A stretch of DNA of 6,516 nt, from the NCBI GenBank assembly GCA_949935685.1, contig CATLGN010000094.1, positions 1-6,516 on the forward strand, read 5' to 3'. Source of the DNA: an uncultured Lachnospiraceae bacterium (GTDB lineage Bacteria > Bacillota > Clostridia > Lachnospirales > Lachnospiraceae). Within the stretch, counting starts at the first letter, position 1, and every line of letters starts with the position of its first letter. Below, in pieces: positions 5,849 to 6,516 of the stretch. Under the pieces are notes generated by a model. It did no database searches and was not told the DNA's origin. It saw nothing but the letters and a program-made list of their open reading frames with translations. Made by a program: the position numbers and the translations under genes.

Positions 5849-6412
5849 CTACTCCTCTTTTCCGTCCTGTTCTAAATTATGCAAAAGCTTTGCAGACAGC
5901 CTTGCCAGCTCTGCCAGCTCTTCTCTCGTAAATTCCCGGAACAGCCGTTCCTTCTCGACGTTAATGCGACTTTGTATCAGTTGGTACAATTCGTCTATAT
6001 TTTCCTTAATCCGAATCTGTTTGTTTCGTTTGTCCTGGCTGCCCGGCATCCGCCCGATAAATCCTTTTTTCTCCAGCCGCCGCAAAATACCCGACATTGT
6101 GGGATTGCTGACACGGAAACGCTGTTCCAGCTCTCTTGCCGTAATTTCGCGATCCTGCTTTTTTTGTTCCTTCAGTATGTAAATCAATACCTCCATCTGT
6201 GACACCGTCAGCCCCGCCCGTTCCAGTTCCCGGTCGAACCTGGTCTTCATCACCTTATCAATAATACCAAGGGTAATACCGATCCGCATATGAATATCGT
6301 CGACCGCTTCCAGATTTTCCCGGATAAAACCCGGCTGATCCAAGTCAATGCATACAAAATGCTCCTCCCCGGCATCCGTATTCTGCCGTTTCAATACAAT
6401 CGTTCCCTCCAT
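5849..6412 (-). CDS. MarR-family winged-helix transcriptional regulator
   Basis: The product (187 residues from the ATG at 6412) has the MarR layout: N-terminal dimerisation helices (about 35-65), a winged helix-turn-helix with LTVSQMEVL (68-76), ITARELEQRF (90-99) and a recognition helix around SNPTMSGILRRLEKKG (102-117), a wing holding the typical Asp127-Lys-Arg129 turn, and a C-terminal dimerisation helix. MarR proteins usually repress their own operon and release DNA on binding small aromatic or amphiphilic ligands or on oxidation; the ligand here is unknown. It is first in the operon, and its TAG stop is 4 nt from the adaptor's ATG, whose ribosome binding site lies inside this gene. The start is uncertain: the ATG at 6412 has AGGGGA almost touching it, whereas a GGAGGG at 6405-6410 would serve an in-frame TTG at 6394, giving a protein 6 residues shorter. 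Confidence 0.93.
   Translation of the reverse strand: MEGTIVLKRQNTDAGEEHFVCIDLDQPGFIRENLEAVDDIHMRIGITLGIIDKVMKTRFDRELERAGLTVSQMEVLIYILKEQKKQDREITARELEQRFRVSNPTMSGILRRLEKKGFIGRMPGSQDKRNKQIRIKENIDELYQLIQSRINVEKERLFREFTREELAELARLSAKLLHNLEQDGKEE
6405..6410 (-). promoter_or_regulatory. Strong ribosome binding site GGAGGG just inside the regulator's first ATG
   Basis: On the minus strand GGAGGG immediately overlaps the ATG at 6412 and lies 10 nt before an in-frame TTG at 6394. The only other purine-rich match, AGGGGA, is directly next to the ATG with no spacer. The spacing argues for initiation at the TTG, although it is a little longer than ideal. This decides between two starts six codons apart. 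Confidence 0.5.
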
Positions 6413-6428
6413 TCCCCTGTTTTAATTC

Positions 6429-6442
6429 CATAGCACGCTATG
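6429..6442. promoter_or_regulatory. Candidate MarR operator: inverted repeat CATAGC-AC-GCTATG
   Basis: CATAGC and GCTATG are exact reverse complements separated by 2 bp. The site lies immediately after the -10 box on the minus strand, covering the expected transcription start. A MarR dimer bound there would block the polymerase, so autoregulation is the natural inference. An 8-bp palindrome, ATCATGAT (6460-6467), also sits in the promoter spacer and could be a secondary site. Confidence 0.6.
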
Positions 6443-6443
6443 T

Positions 6444-6472
6444 ATTTTATACTCCTTCTATCATGATGTCAA
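6444..6472 (-). promoter_or_regulatory. Sigma-A-like promoter of the marR-adaptor-RND operon
   Basis: On the minus strand a perfect -35 box TTGACA (6472-6467) is separated by 17 nt from TAAAAT (6449-6444), which differs from the consensus at one base. The expected transcription start is around 6437, giving a 5' leader of about 25 nt to the ATG at 6412 or about 43 nt to the TTG at 6394. No comparable promoter is seen in the 4-nt and 13-nt gaps downstream, so all three genes probably share this one. Confidence 0.83.
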
Positions 6473-6516
6473 TTCTTTTGGCCGTATTTATTGTTTTTTC
6501 ACAAAGTCTTCACAAT

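Overview
The window holds a complete three-gene operon, read right to left on the minus strand: a MarR-family regulator (5849-6412), a lipoprotein membrane-fusion/adaptor protein (3871-5844) and a full-length RND-superfamily efflux pump of the HAE-1 type (786-3857). The genes are tightly packed, with gaps of 4 and 13 nt and strong AGGAG-type ribosome binding sites. A sigma-A-like promoter (TTGACA, 17 nt, TAAAAT) overlaps a perfect inverted repeat just upstream of the regulator. A large intrinsic terminator sits directly after the pump gene. The likely logic is a MarR repressor controlling its own synthesis and that of a two-component exporter, with release by an unknown ligand.

The organism looks like a member of the Bacillota, most likely class Clostridia and plausibly Lachnospiraceae. 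This rests on the strong AGGAG/GAGGTGA ribosome binding sites, sigma-A-like promoter spacing, mid-range GC in the operon, and an RND pump with a lipoprotein adaptor but no outer-membrane factor in view. It is an inference from style, not a match to a known genome.

Left of the operon terminator the sequence changes character. Positions 239-725 are AT-richer and carry no convincing intact gene. They hold a second terminator-like hairpin (585-620), two pairs of 13-14 bp direct repeats, a 12-bp palindrome, a set of overlapping and mutually exclusive hairpins (335-387), and minus-strand open frames without good starts. This looks like an interspersed repeat element or gene remnant and is the least explained part of the window. 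At the far left, positions 1-238 encode the N-terminus of another minus-strand protein with an uncleaved-looking membrane anchor. It runs off the window edge and I do not recognise it.

The most distinctive trait within the operon is the adaptor. It is much longer than classical adaptors such as AcrA. The two arms of its coiled-coil hairpin each carry five near-identical alanine-rich heptads, placed symmetrically next to the two lipoyl half-motifs and encoded by 21-bp tandem repeats.
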